From Hibiscus mutabilis (Eukaryota > Streptophyta > Magnoliopsida > Malvales > Malvaceae), in assembly GCA_019671005.1 (NCBI GenBank), contig CM033747.1, positions 25,943,188 to 26,007,187 on the forward strand: 64,000 nucleotides of DNA, in the 5' to 3' direction. A program made the translations under genes and the position numbers. How positions within the stretch are numbered: position 1 is the first letter of the stretch; the number at the start of each line of letters is the position of its first letter. Of this stretch, positions 32,804 to 44,963 are shown in pieces. The notes under the pieces are model-generated. The model had not been told where the DNA came from. It did not search any database and saw only the letters and a list, made by a program, of their open reading frames with translations.

Positions 32804-33483
32804 AGGGAAAACTACATATTTAATACCTTAATTATGTCTGTTTTATTGTTTTGGTACCTTGACTATTATTTTTGGCCAAATAGTACCTAACGTTACGTTT
32901 TGTTCTATTTTGGTACCCCAGCCGTTAAAAACTAACGAAAATAGTGAGATTTCTTGGGTTAATAACGGTTTTAGTCCAAAATTTATACATTCTATCAATT
33001 TAGTCTAAAATTCTATCAATTTAAATATTATTTTAATTTTTAGATTAAAATTGTAAATTTCTCATTTTTTCTTCTTGTAGTTGAACATTTTTTGGGTTTT
33101 GAAGTTAAAAAAACAAGCACAATCAAAACTTTAGGATTTGTGGATCAATAGGGGGCTAATGCGAGGTCTATTGGAGGACCCAAAATCCACGATTGGGATA
33201 CCGACGAGAATACAAGGGGGTAGGAAAGGATGAGACAAAAGTCTATCAAAATTAAGATGATGTTTTAAATTGATAGATTTTGGACTAAATTGATAATATA
33301 TAAAAGTGTTTTGGACTAAAACTGTGATTGTACCAAGCCACGTCGTCATATCCGTTAGTTTTTAATGGCCGGGTAACAAAATAGAACAAAAACGTAACGT
33401 TAGGTACCATTTTGCCAAAAATAATAGTTGGGTATCAAAATAGTAATGCATGCATAGTTGGGTACTAAATATGTATTTTTTCT
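32804..33483. mobile_element. Non-autonomous MULE-like element, 680 bp
   Basis: Long terminal inverted repeats of about 150 bp (left AAAACTACATATTTAATACC..., right the inverse) and identical 8-bp flanks TAAATTTT at 32796-32803 and 33484-33491. Long TIRs and an 8-9-bp duplication fit Mutator-like elements. No transposase is inside. Confidence 0.85.
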
Positions 33484-33569
33484 TAAATTTTATAATAATT
33501 TTTGGGTAAATGACATTAGTGGTCACTTATGTTTTCAGTTTGATTGATTTAATTCACCAATTTAAAAAA

Positions 33570-34025
33570 GGGTAAACTACACGGGAGACCACCGATCTTT
33601 GGGGTTGGTGTCGAAATGACCACCGATCTTTCAATTTTGTCAAAATGACCACTCAATTATTGATATGGTTCCAATATAGCCACCAGCCGTTAAAACCTAA
33701 CGGAGAGGCTGGCATGACAATTAACAAAAACTTGTATAATTACACATTTAGTCCCTGTGATTTTCACATTTAATCAATTTAGTCCTAGTTTGAAGAAATT
33801 GAAACTAGGACTAAATTGATTAAATGTGAAAATTGCGGGGACTAAATGTGTAATTATACAAGTTTTTGTTAACTGCCACGTCAGCCTCTCCGTTAGGTTT
33901 TAATGGCTGGTGGCTATATTGGAACCATATCAATAGTTGAGTGGTCATTTTTGACAAAATTGAAAGATCAGTGGTCATTTCGACACCAACCCCAAAGATT
34001 GGTGGTCTCCCGTGTAGTTTACCCT
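33570..34025. mobile_element. Foldback MITE, nearly perfect 456-bp palindrome
   Basis: Two arms of about 220 bp pair almost completely around a short centre near 33790 (CTAGTTTGAAG/AAACTAG). Flanks are TTTAAAAAA on both sides (33561-33569, 34026-34034), a 9-bp duplication typical of MULE insertions. The GTTAAAACCTAACGGAG word near the arms is shared in similar form with the element at 32804. Confidence 0.9.
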
Positions 34026-34034
34026 TTTAAAAAA

Positions 34035-35163
34035 ATATATTTTAATCACTTACGTTATTGATTTATTACATTTGAGTGTTAACTCATGGTAGTTGATGAT
34101 GTGACACGTTAAAAAAGAAAATTTATAGTTTGACCCTAAACTTTAAATAAAATATCAATTTGAGCCTTAAACTTTTGTTAAGAGCCTCCAAAATCCGTCC
34201 AAAGTCTTTGTTGTTAATCGTTTTCGGGCACCATAGGCAATCAGATTACAAAATTTTCAATTCAACCAATTTTTGTCTCCTAAACGTGAATATGATGTCT
34301 TTTTTACCGATATTGCAAATGATATGGCTTGATTGAATTATTTTTTAAAATAGTTTAAAGGTGATTATAATGTAGTATATGTTCATTCATATTTTTAACC
34401 CTTTGACAATACACACACCTTATGGACAAAGCGATTTGAATCCGCGTCTCCTAGGATAAATATCATACACTTTCCACTGAGACCACTTGTTGGGTCGGTT
34501 TGATTGAATTATTTAATTTATTAATTTGTTATGTTCTATATAATATTCTATTTGTAACTTTATTCAAAGAAATTAGTAGGAATATACCCAATCCGAATAT
34601 TTTAAAAGAACACACACATATACATCAAAATCTATTGATGTTTGCAGCCATTGAAGAACAACAAGAACAAATTCAGAGGTAAGGATCCAAAATCAAGAAA
34701 TTTATGTAAAAAAGAAAAATTCCCAATTAACAAATGCATTGACCTTTCCCTGTATTTAGCATTTATTGAGACAAAGTGCCATTGATTCCTCTGTTTTTCT
34801 TCTTTTTGTTTTTTTCTTGGAGAATCTAAAATGTTATTTTTTTTCTATAACATTAAATTAATGAGGATTAATTTTGAAAAAAATTGTAAACATTTATTTA
34901 AATTAAAATTTATAAAAAAAAACTCTTAAATTGTTTTTAAAATAAAAATCATGTCAAAAATAAGTTTAAAAAGATTTAGTTCATTTATATATTTTTCAAA
35001 GAGTAAAAAATAGCTCAATTCATAAATTTTGGAGCAAAGTTTTGAAACCATATTAGAAGTTTCGGAATTTTCATTCTAGTAAGTTTCATTTCAAAATTCC
35101 TATTGAAGTTTCAATACTCTAGACTCTATAAATCAAAATTTTTATAACCGGCCCATCGAGAAA
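34035..35163. other. AT-rich intergenic DNA
   Basis: No gene or clear repeat. An open frame at 34500-34682 has no recognisable domain. Confidence 0.4.
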
Positions 35164-35628
35164 TAGAGGGGACAAAACTCAACTCAAAAAATTCTCGAAT
35201 TATTCGACTCGATACGATGCAAAAACACTCGACTCGTCTTGACTCGACTCTAATTTCATAAACTCGACTCAACTAAAAAAAATTCAAATAAAATTTGAGT
35301 TATAAAATGAAATTTTGAATAACTCAATTTTTTTAGTAATTAATGGATCAATTTACAAGTTTGAGTCAAGTAGCTCAATTCTGCCTTATGTGTGGAGAAA
35401 TATGTGTATTGTATACAGTTATAGAAAACAATTTAAATTGGAACTAATTAGTACTATAACATTATAAATGTTTACAATTAAATTTAAATATAAACTCAAA
35501 CAACTTGATTCGAATTTCATACTCGATTTTGACTCAAAAAATTAATTAAAGTTTGAGTTATTAAATATGACTCTTCAACTCGACTAACTCGAAATTTTTT
35601 TACTTAACTCGACACAAATACCCACCCC
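35164..35628. repeat. hAT-like MITE rich in ACTCGA words
   Basis: The left end TAGAGGGGACAAA and the right end, read inverted as TAGGGGTGGGTATTTG, resemble hAT terminal repeats. The interior repeats ACTCGACTC/CTCGAATT words. Possible 8-bp flanks match only partly, so this is an old copy. Confidence 0.5.
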
Positions 35629-36735
35629 TATCAAAAACAACTCAAAGACTTCGGGCCACTGTGTAATCTATTAAAACGTGCCCCTCTAGACTCTAGTTAA
35701 ATTTTTAAATGTTTGTTAACTTGTGTGATAGACTAATTTTTAGATAAAATGAGTATAACACGACTCAAAAACTATAAAGTACAACAACATTTTGTTTTTC
35801 TAATGTTTTTTACCACTAGTCCATAATTAATCTTTTATTCTCGTGTGCTCGATCCTATTACACATGTTCAAAACCACACCTGCCGCTCATAGAGTTTCAA
35901 AACTCTTGAGAAGCTTTGAAAATTCGTATGCATGTAGACGTTTGATGCTTGAATTTAAAGCTCTTACGGCTCCAAACTCCCTCCAACGCTTCTATGTGAC
36001 AAGATATCGGTTAAAAGCATATAAAAGGGTGTTGTATCAACCAAGTAGCAAAAATAAAACTATTGCAAACATCCTATAGCTAAAAGTCTCCATTTGTACT
36101 CAATATTCATATTCTTATTGAACAAACATCCTAGTTTGTTCTTCATTGTAATATTTTATTCTAGCAATTTTAAATGTGAGTTAAAATTGTGCAAACTACT
36201 TGCCTGAGATGATTTTCTATTATTTTTATTTATATCCTCTAAAAATTTTAGACGGTGCAAGTAAGATCTTACCTCATACTATATATATATATAACATTTT
36301 TATCATAAAATTTATTTAAATAATACAATTATCTAAATCCAGGCGTGCTAATCATTAGCAATCAACATAACCTGTTTGTGCTGGAAAAGAAAGGAAGCTT
36401 CGGAGGCAACTTTCCTAGGGCTAGGAACATGTTGGCATTGTTGCTTCATACATTTTAGCTTGCCTTCCTATAATATCCTAAATTCGACACATGATCTGCT
36501 GTAAGTATAAGCTAATGAAACAGTAAGCAGCAAACAAATAGACATACCTTCGACGAATTCGTCCTCTCGCATGATAAAAACCTAAAGCGGTCGCCATTAG
36601 AGTAAAAATGCAAAGCCCAAAGATGCCCTATTTCCTCGATAACAAGATGTATAGGTAAAAAATACAGCATGATACATTTAAAATTTGTACAAGAATTCAT
36701 TACTATTTAGTAGTAATTACATATGTATAGTTTTA
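35629..36735. other. Intergenic DNA and 3' side of the second RING-H2 gene
   Basis: No gene seen on either strand apart from the 3' UTR of the minus-strand RING gene at the right end. An open frame 35843-36079 has no domain. Confidence 0.4.
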
Positions 36736-39700
36736 TCAAAGAGAGGGAATCTCAGAGTTGGAGATCGATGACTCCACACCCTGGCGGACATCACCCCTGC
36801 AAAGCGGGCACACTCTACAAAACACACGGAGAGAGGTAGGTCAGTTTCCTAAAGAGATGGGGGTGCAGGTAAAGTATAGGGCGGAAGTAACGATACCCGT
36901 GTATCTCTTTTAGCCATTTATCCACACAAGTCATATGAAACTCGTGCTGGCAAGGCAGAGCTCTTATTTTGTCCCCATCATCGTATTCAGCCAGGCATAT
37001 ATAACACCTATACATATGATTACAGTAGCAATGCTAGCATTAATAGCATATTCAATATACAATAGTAAAGAAACACGTGTTATTAAGGCAAGGGGGGCCT
37101 AAATAGAATCACTCTTTTCCCTAGTCTTTCAGAGGCCAATCAACAAGCATCTTCAATCTGCAAGATTTTAGAAAGAACTTACTGCTCAATGGCATCCACG
37201 GTCTCAGCTGCTTCCACTTTTTTATGACTTCTGAGAGGGAAAGAATCAACTACAGATTCCGGGGCGGGGAGAGACACCATAGACAGAGAAAGTGATGCTG
37301 GCTGGCGATGAATGTCATCCAAAACCTACAAATTTTCATTTTGACATAGAAAAAAAATGAGGTGAACGTGTGGAACTCTATATGTGTCTATAAATATCAC
37401 AGGCACCAATGGCAGAAACATTAATCATTACTCCTTTCCATTTTACAAGCATGAAGGTTGCAAAATCTCAATTTGTCTCACATATACACACTCACCTCAT
37501 TATAGTAGACATGCTACATAAAATCTTGCTCGATAGGAAAAAGGATAAGCATCTCAAATGAGAAGATATACCAGAGGCAGGGAAGACAAGGCATTTTTAA
37601 CACCCGGAATACAACAATAAAGGAACAAGATCAACTTCATAATTTGGTAAAATTTGCCATACAAGATCAACTTCTGAAGGAACAACGGAAAACGACAAAC
37701 CGACACAAAACATGATGAGTTAGGAATAGACAGGAGGACATGCAAGTTGATAAAGGAAAACTACCTCAAAGAGAGCCTCAGCAAGCATAACTATTCGTGA
37801 TATACTTGCACGAGCACTAGATTCATCAGTCATCAAGAGAGAATCACATGAGCATGTGCCATCAGGGTGGAGTCCAGATGGGCAAAATGTAGTTTGCTGA
37901 CTATTTTCATCGAGTCCACGACGCAGCCTTTCCCATATCTGTAAAAGCAAATACAGTAGTTCATACAAGTTACCTAAGGAAACATAAAGACAAATTCAAC
38001 ATATGAATATATGCATGCGATGCATGCATGCATCACCTTCTATGCCCAAAAGGTAAAGAGAACTTGATAAATGTTCTCACATGGCTAGAATGATTATGTT
38101 CTTCATGCATACATAACCAGGCATATAATATTTACAAACAAATAGCTGACACTCAGTACTTGATAAGCCCCAACATCCACAAATAACGGATAAAAAATAC
38201 AATTTTGATAATAAATTCGGCTCCTGAAAGAATGTATTAATAATTTAATATATCTGTATTTACTAAAAGCAAATTGCACAAATTTCTGAAGTCAAAGTGC
38301 TTTGCAACTAAATACCTCTGATCTTGAGTGTCGTCTCCGTTCATTAAAGCTGTGAAGTCGACTGCTAAGGTAACCAGAATCACCCCCTGATCCATCATAA
38401 AAGAAATCGCCACTGAAATCAAGGAGCCACCTGTCATGAAATCCGATACCATCACTATCATCTGTTGAGAGGAAAATGGATGAAGAATCATTAAGTCTTC
38501 TGGAGCTGCGTCTTGAAAATGCATCCCAAAACAATCTTCTACTATTCCTCCTGGCTTCACGACTACTTGTATCAGCACTGCCACCAGATAAGATATTGGA
38601 AGAGATACTCACAACATCAACGTGAACCACACTTTCATCTCCCTGGCCCCGTTCCCTATTGGATACAAGAAATCCTACACCTGAAGGTACAGCCTCTCTA
38701 ATTGATTCACCTCCTAGGGATTGGAAAGTCACTGATTCAGAGGCATGATGAGCAGAATCAGAAGCAGAGTTATGGACTGTTGTTACTTCGCCCAACTGAT
38801 TCTCAACTGGTATGTCATGCAAATATGAAGCTTCAAGCCCTTGAGAAGACAAAAAACTTGGCTCCGGACAGATCTGAGATGCATCCTTGTTTGCATTTTC
38901 AAAGGCAATGGCTGCATTGTCATTAGTCGAAAGATTTATAGAGACCGGGGCTGAATATTGTTGTTCTTTTAAGGAAGAGCTAGTCGAAGCACTACTATCC
39001 ATATGAGATTCACCATGACTATAATCAGCGTTTACCTCAGGAGCAACTAACCCCATGCTTTCATTCAGGCACTTCTTAGAGTTACTTGTTCCTACACCTG
39101 CTGAACCACCTTCGATATATGGAACCCCAGAGGCTGAGGTACTGCTTTCAGATGAAATTCCAGTTTCAGTACCTGTGCTGCTGAACCTAGTTTCCATACC
39201 GCAGATCGAAGTAGATTCCTCCAGGCTATGGACCATGTTGGTTACTTGGTCAGGAAGTTCCGAAGATTTTAGAATTTCACCAGGATAATCTTCCATCTAC
39301 ATCAAAAGAATGTATTGTATCATTCCTGCAGCATACACTAGAGCTTCCATGTGAAGTGTTTAGGGTATAGTTTAAATATTAAAAAATATATATTCCAAGG
39401 CATAAACTTGTTCATTAACATGAAATCCACAAGACATTTTCTGGTGCTAACAGAGTTCAGAATTCACTTGACTCTTGCATCCTCAACAAAGACTTCATAG
39501 AGTTCTCTCGATGACCCAGGTTTGGAGCAACAATTACACGATGCTCACCCCACTGCCAGAAAAAAAGATTCTTTACTGCCTCCTGTCTACATCTTGGAAC
39601 CGAGAGGAAAGCTAAAAGAGTTAGGCTGCTTCGTGAAGTTTTAACTAAAAATGAACTTATTTGGGGACAAAAGTGGTGGTCTTAAAAGCAAAGGTACAAA

Positions 39701-40982
39701 AATTAATTGAAAAAAAAATACTTGCTAAACCAATGCATATCTCCAAGATTAGATGTTGCTAATTTAAGCTATGAATAATTTTAATTTTCAAAACTACCAA
39801 CTACTTAGCATAGTGTAATGCCAAAGAACATTGCAGTTCTTTTATTCTTCCCTCCAAATATAAGATACAATGGCAACTAAACCAAGCAAAGATAAGTGAA
39901 ACTGATATTCTCTTTTTTGAAAGAGTAAAGTTCAGACAAAAATACACTTTATAACTTTAAACACAGTTACACTAACTTTAAAACTTGCAAGCGAAGGGGA
40001 CAGCTTCCTTTTGTTGGCTTAAAGTAAAGGGGACCGCTGAATGTGCACATTTCGTCAACTGCACAATGTGACAAGCTTACTTTTCTTGGGACAAGGAGGT
40101 GCAACAAGAAATGGTAAATACACTTCAGTCGAGAACAAAGTCAGACACAACATGAGAACCAAATTCCGCAAGCAACCAGATTGTTCAGTTTTCCTTAATA
40201 GCATTCAAACATATGGTAAAACCTTCTTCAAATCCAGTATTTCATAAAGAAACTTTCTTGAATTTTAGAAGAATTGCTGACATATCAAGTAAAGTACAAT
40301 TTAGAAAGAAGAAAGCATTGGAATTTACAATTCTTAAACAGAGGTGATCAAGGCAAAAAGTCAACAGAGGAGCCTTAAACTTGTAAAATAGAGCAACATA
40401 AAAGTCAATAATTCACAAATAATATCCAAGACAAAGTTGCAGATAACACGGATCAATTTAGTAATTTTTCTCTTCTTCTTTTTAACCAAGAAGCCATGGC
40501 TAACTTTGATCATTCGATTCCATTCCTAATTCAAAGGATTAACCAAATTAGGTAACTTTGATCTAAGCTTTTGTCTATCCTGACTTGGCTTGAACCAGAC
40601 GACTTGAGATGAAAAATTGAATCAAAACAACATGTAACTTCAACCCTACTATTGCATGTTAAAAAAAACAAATTTATCTGAAAGATGGTATTTTGGTGGG
40701 AATGAAGAAAGATTAAGAAAATGGGATATTGGGATGTTGATTTAAAAGTTCAAAATCAATAATATTCATGTATAATTCCGCAACCAAAACAATCAATCTC
40801 AAATCATCCAATAAGAAAGGGGAAAAACCAAAGTTTTAAAGGTAATTAATTACCTCAAGAGGAGCATGAGAAGAAGAGGAACCACAGATGAAGAGAGAAG
40901 AAAGTCTTGAAAAGCGTTTAGGTGGGCGATTAAGCCTGACGGGTGATGGTTTCGACCCCACTCTACTACTACTCGATCCCAT
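36736..40982 (-). CDS. RING-H2 E3 ubiquitin ligase with MGSSSS N-terminus, six exons
   Basis: Exons on the minus strand: 40982-40854, 39296-38316, 37938-37765, 37325-37183, 37007-36897 and 36814-36736. All junctions are GT-AG and the phases join, giving 538 residues. Exon 1 starts MGSSSSRVGSK, a likely N-myristoylation site after Met removal, then a basic stretch and FICGSSSS. Exon 2 (327 residues) is Ser-rich and probably disordered, ending with an Arg-rich part (REARRNSRRLFWDAFSRR). Exon 3 has a Cys-bearing segment (CPSGLHPDGTCSC). Exons 5 and 6 form the RING-H2: CYICLAEYDDGDKIRALPC, H..F H..C..KWL, and CPLCR supplied by exon 6. It likely acts at a membrane as an E3 ligase; the substrate is unknown. 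Intron 1 is long (1557 bp). No disabling change was seen. Confidence 0.88.
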
Positions 40983-41312
40983 TTTCAACCCTTCTTCTTC
41001 TTCAAGAGCTGAGAAATAAGAATTTTGTGGTGAATGGTGGTTTTGTGATTTTGTTTTTGAAGGGTTAATGGAGTTGATAATAACCGAGAAAGGAAAGAAG
41101 AGCCGATTCAGAGTTTTTGGAAAGGGATTGTTTTGTGGGCATTGGCATTGGGAGAAGCTTGGTTCAGACAAAAGACAGAACAGAGTTGTGGCTTGGTCTT
41201 TGTTTATGCAGTCCTTTCTTGGGGGTTGGCTCAAATCATTCCCTAATAAGTTCATCTCAATTTTATTTTTTTTATTCAACCACTTGTTTCGACCCTGATC
41301 CACATCACCCAT
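40983..41312 (-). other. 5' UTR and proximal promoter of the MGSSSS RING-H2 gene
   Basis: The open frame extends upstream of the chosen ATG (40982), with another Met at 41312. I chose 40982 because MGSSSS..GSK gives a myristoylation signal typical for this gene family, and the upstream residues look like translated UTR. Confidence 0.5.
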
Positions 41313-41570
41313 TTAATTTAGTTTTTCTCGTTCACAAGATTTAAATATTTAAATTTATTTAAGGGATTTAGTGTCGCATTCAACAAATCAACTAATTATT
41401 AGTTTATCTTAATTTCTTATTAAAACGTATCTTTTAAAAAAGAATAATGATTATATGACAACCGGTATTAGAATGAATTTTTTTACTATTTGATTTCACG
41501 TAAGACGTTCCAATAGATGAGACAAATAGAGGGAATAGCTATGGAGTTACTCCATGACGAGGGTGTCATA

Positions 41571-42277
41571 AAATTAGAGGTGACAATCGAATCGTTCGGA
41601 TCAGGTTTGGGTCGAATTATTTTCGGTTTAGGTTTGATTTGGGTCAAATCGGGGTTGATTTAAATTTAGTTCGGATCTATGTTATTTCAGATCGGGTCGG
41701 GTATCGGATTGAGTTAAAATCAGATCGGTTAATTTTTAGATCGGATCAGTTGACTTTTTGGGCTAAGTCTATATCAAATTAGTTGACTTTTAGGGTCAGG
41801 TATATATCAGGTCGGTTGCTTTTCAAGTCGGTCAATATTGGATCGATCAGCTTTCGATTTGAGTCGATATATGAAGATAATCTTTTAAAGAAAAAAATGA
41901 TATTAAACTGTTACTGAAGGTAGTTGTTAATTAGTAATATAATACAAAATGAGAATAAAACATACATATTTGAGGAAATTAAATTCGGGTTGCTTTCATT
42001 TCGGGTTGATTTTCGGTTAGATTTCTTTCGGTTCGGGTTGATTTTCTGTTCTGGTTGCTTTCAGTTTCGGTTGTTTTCGGTTCCGGTTATTTTTGGTTTC
42101 GGTTAATTTCGATTCGGGTTGAATTTTGGTTTAACTAAATTTGGGTCGGTTTTGGTTCAATTCGGTTTTAGTTCAGATTCGGGTCAAATTTAGACCATAA
42201 TGTTCGGGTCTATATCAGGTCTTGGTCAGGTAAATCGGTTTGGGTCTCGGGTTAAGTTTGCCAAGTCTACACAAATT
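41571..42277. repeat. hAT-like non-autonomous element with GGTTCGGGTC low-complexity core
   Basis: The left end TAGAGGTGACAATCG and the right end, read inverted as TAGACTTGGCAAACTT, look like degenerate hAT termini (TAGGGGTGGCAA type). Flanking octamers CATAAAAT and CACAAATT agree at six of eight. The interior is degenerate repeats of GGTTCGGGTTG/TTTCGGTT words. Confidence 0.6.
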
Positions 42278-42360
42278 TGAGGTGAAAAAAAATCATGTCT
42301 TAGAGAGATGAATATTAATCTCACATTAAAAGGAAATGAAGGATATTGGGCTATAAAATC

Positions 42361-42720
42361 GGTGTTACGTTGGCCTCTAACGTTTGATTAAATAGTCATT
42401 TTGACCCCTATCTTTTTTTGAAGCAATTTAAATCTCAACGTTTTATTTTGGGTCAAAATAACCCCTCTGTGAATGAAAACTGTTGGTAAAACGGTAATAA
42501 ATGTCTTGAAAATGACGTGATATATCTATATGGTAGTGTACGCCACAATAGCATTGTCATATAAACAAATATGCTGACTTTACAGAATGACACATCAGTC
42601 AAATTTTTTATATATAAAATTGTATAAAATATAAAATTGAATAGTTATTTTAGTTTATATTAAATTAGTTAAAAAAAATATAAATTAAAATAACTATTCA
42701 ACTAAACGTTAGACACTAAC
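42361..42720. repeat. MITE with ~38-bp terminal inverted repeats
   Basis: The left GTTGGCCTCTAACGTTTG-ATTAAATAGTCATTTT pairs with the right end read inverted as GTTAGTGTCTAACGTTTAG-TTGAATAGTTATTTT. The CTAACGTTT core is common in MULE-type TIRs. Exact ends and flanking duplication are uncertain. Confidence 0.6.
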
Positions 42721-43443
42721 TTTTTGTATTTGTGTTTAAGATATTAATAATACAAATTCAGATGAAATATTGTAAAAATTGTGATTCTTCTGGCTTAATT
42801 TATACAATTCACAATGTTAAGATTTAATTTCATCCCGTTAGACCGGCTGGTTTTATATAGTGTGAAGAAATGCACAATTTTATCAAAGACAATTAGATAG
42901 ATAAGACTTCATAAATCAAGTAATTCTCAAGCATTTTTATTAAATTGCTTCAAAGCCAAGGATTATACAGACTTGATTGCCTAAATCAAGTTTACCAGCT
43001 TAATATGCCATTGATTAAACTGCTTAATATGTTTTCCGCAAGCTTCTTTTGTGGAAAGTTTCAGTAGTGTTTTTTTGTCTTCCCGGTTCTCAAAGCTTTG
43101 GTGGGTGAATTTTTCAGCAGGAATTTTCTACGTACACAAGACCTCAAACTTGAAACCTGCTTAAGCGATACCAAGTTGCTTACCACCTCATTGGTGGAAA
43201 GTTTCTAGCTAACAGGACAACCCAAAAATTCACCAACTTGTTCCAGTGTTCTTGTATGCCAATTTCTGGTTTATCAGCCTTGCAATTCACCAACTTTTAT
43301 TATTTATAGTTTTGATCTTACATAACACATGCATGTCCTTGTTGAAATGAAGATCGAACACCATGAAAATGGTGTTTTATTTATTTCTAAACCAGTTGTT
43401 TATTTAAACAACAGGATTGATGTCCAACGATGATGTTCTGCAT
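42721..43443. other. Intergenic DNA downstream of the mARC-like fragment
   Basis: Possibly includes the old 3' UTR of the minus-strand fragment. No independent gene or repeat is supported. Confidence 0.35.
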
Positions 43444-44917
43444 TCAAGCTGCTGCTTCAGCAGCTGATGAGACTTTCTGGATGACAAAAACAGGATCTCC
43501 CACTTTAACCAGCTTTGAGTTCCCTTCAGTGCTTTCCTTGCAAACCAAGTTCTGCCCAAAGTAGATCTGCCATGGCATGGAAACAAGGTTATTAGCGTCC
43601 ACAGGAAGTAGGATTATACAAGGATACAGCCGAGAGTTCGGAATTCTCGTCTCACCCTCCCTTACTATTTGTCATTTGGTCTCAAAACCTTATCCGACCT
43701 GACTTTCATAAGAGTTTCATTTGGCTCTGAACCAGCAATTGCGGTGTCTTGATTGATTGAAGTTACCTACTAAATGCACATTCGTCTTTTTTAAACCGTC
43801 TCGGGATGGTATGCTTATGCATATAAAATGAACCTATCTAATGCATGCTGCAAAAATCAAGGACTCGAACAAACAACGGAAGCAATCTTGTCTGAAAGCC
43901 ATCAAATACTGTTTGGTTCGTACAAAACCATGCGACTTTAGTCTTTGCTGATAGAAAGGTGACCTCAAATAACATTCTTGCACTTGCAGTTGCACTTGAC
44001 AAGTAGACATCACCAGTTTATGTCTTGAGAAAAAACAATTTTCATAAGATAGGCTGAAAATGCGGAATCGATAGCTTCTTACCTTACAGCGGGCACACCA
44101 AATTACCGATCATATTGAGAATCTTAATATGCACACTATGCTGATATGTCAGTGCTATATACATATTCTCTGCTCTTCAAGGAAAACATGTTCGTTCTTG
44201 CATTGCCTACCAAGAATATTGCATGTTTCCCTCGCTCTTATTTCTGATCGATTAATTAGAATAACTAGGATGGAGGATTCGATATTTAGCTCGTTGAGGA
44301 GAGATTTGGCTACCATGCACTACTCCCCAACCAAATTCTCTGCTTTCCTTGGTATCTCTTATTGGTGTCCCAAATGAAAAGTGAGCTATAAAGTTAGCAA
44401 CTCATTCATTGAAATGTACTAGAATCAAACCAACCTGCATTAAAACGAACTAGCCTACTGGGATTCCCGATCTATTTCGTGAACCAATTTGAAGCCTCAT
44501 CGCCCTCATCCAACGCAGAGCCAGACCACTCCCATACCAAAACACCATCTGCTACTCCTGATGGTTTACTAAGCCGAACCTTGATGGAATCCATTCCAGG
44601 CGCTTTTATTACTGCAAAATGATGGCGATTAATGGTCATGACCGAAAATCTTGGGAAAAATCAAAGGAAAACACCAATAAAACTTGTTAGAATCCCCAAG
44701 CAGCTGAGCTTGTTAAAATCAAAGGACTATAGACAAGGATGAGTTGATTTTACCCATATATGCGTCCTTGGTACTTGGTAGGTTCCCAACCCTCGGAGAA
44801 GGCCTCAACCGGCAGGTCGACTTGGACAAGAGCAAGCTTTGGTTCAACCCTTTGAGTGTAGGCCCTCCCTTTCTGATTCACAATAAGGCATAAGCCATTG
44901 CCTATCCCATCGAAATC
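43444..44917 (-). pseudogene. MOSC-domain (mARC-type) gene fragment with introns, broken
   Basis: Four pieces of a plant MOSC-domain protein (mitochondrial amidoxime-reducing component type, a molybdenum-cofactor enzyme). 44917-44754: FRWDRQWLM, then after a frameshift VNQKGRAYTQRVEPKLALVQ and EAFSEGWEPTK. 44611-44435: IKAPGMDSIKVRLSKPSG, WEWSGSALDEGDEASNWF, then a stop, then NPSRLVRFNA. Near 44105-44083: CARCK before a donor. 43566-43444: IYFGQNLVCK, KVGDPVFVIQKVSSAAEAAA and the stop. Splice sites are kept, so this is not a processed copy. The first exon and the exons between NPSRLVRFNA and CARCK, and between CARCK and IYFGQ, are missing. It cannot encode the enzyme. Confidence 0.85.
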
Positions 44918-44963
44918 CTGCATATAAGAAGGAAATTGAAATTGAAATTGTCCTTGCTTGCAG

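Noticed and set aside
34420..34500. tRNA-like phrase (GAATCCGCGTCTCC)
   Set aside because: No cloverleaf could be formed around it.
38237..39288. Plus-strand and alternative-frame open reading frames over exon 2 of the minus-strand RING gene
   Set aside because: They are shadows of a long real exon on the other strand.
40041..40247. 68-residue open frame in intron 1 of the six-exon RING gene
   Set aside because: Intron sequence, opposite strand, no domain or splice evidence.
44129..44377. 82-residue plus-strand open frame within the mARC-like fragment
   Set aside because: It lies in degraded intron sequence and has no recognised domain.
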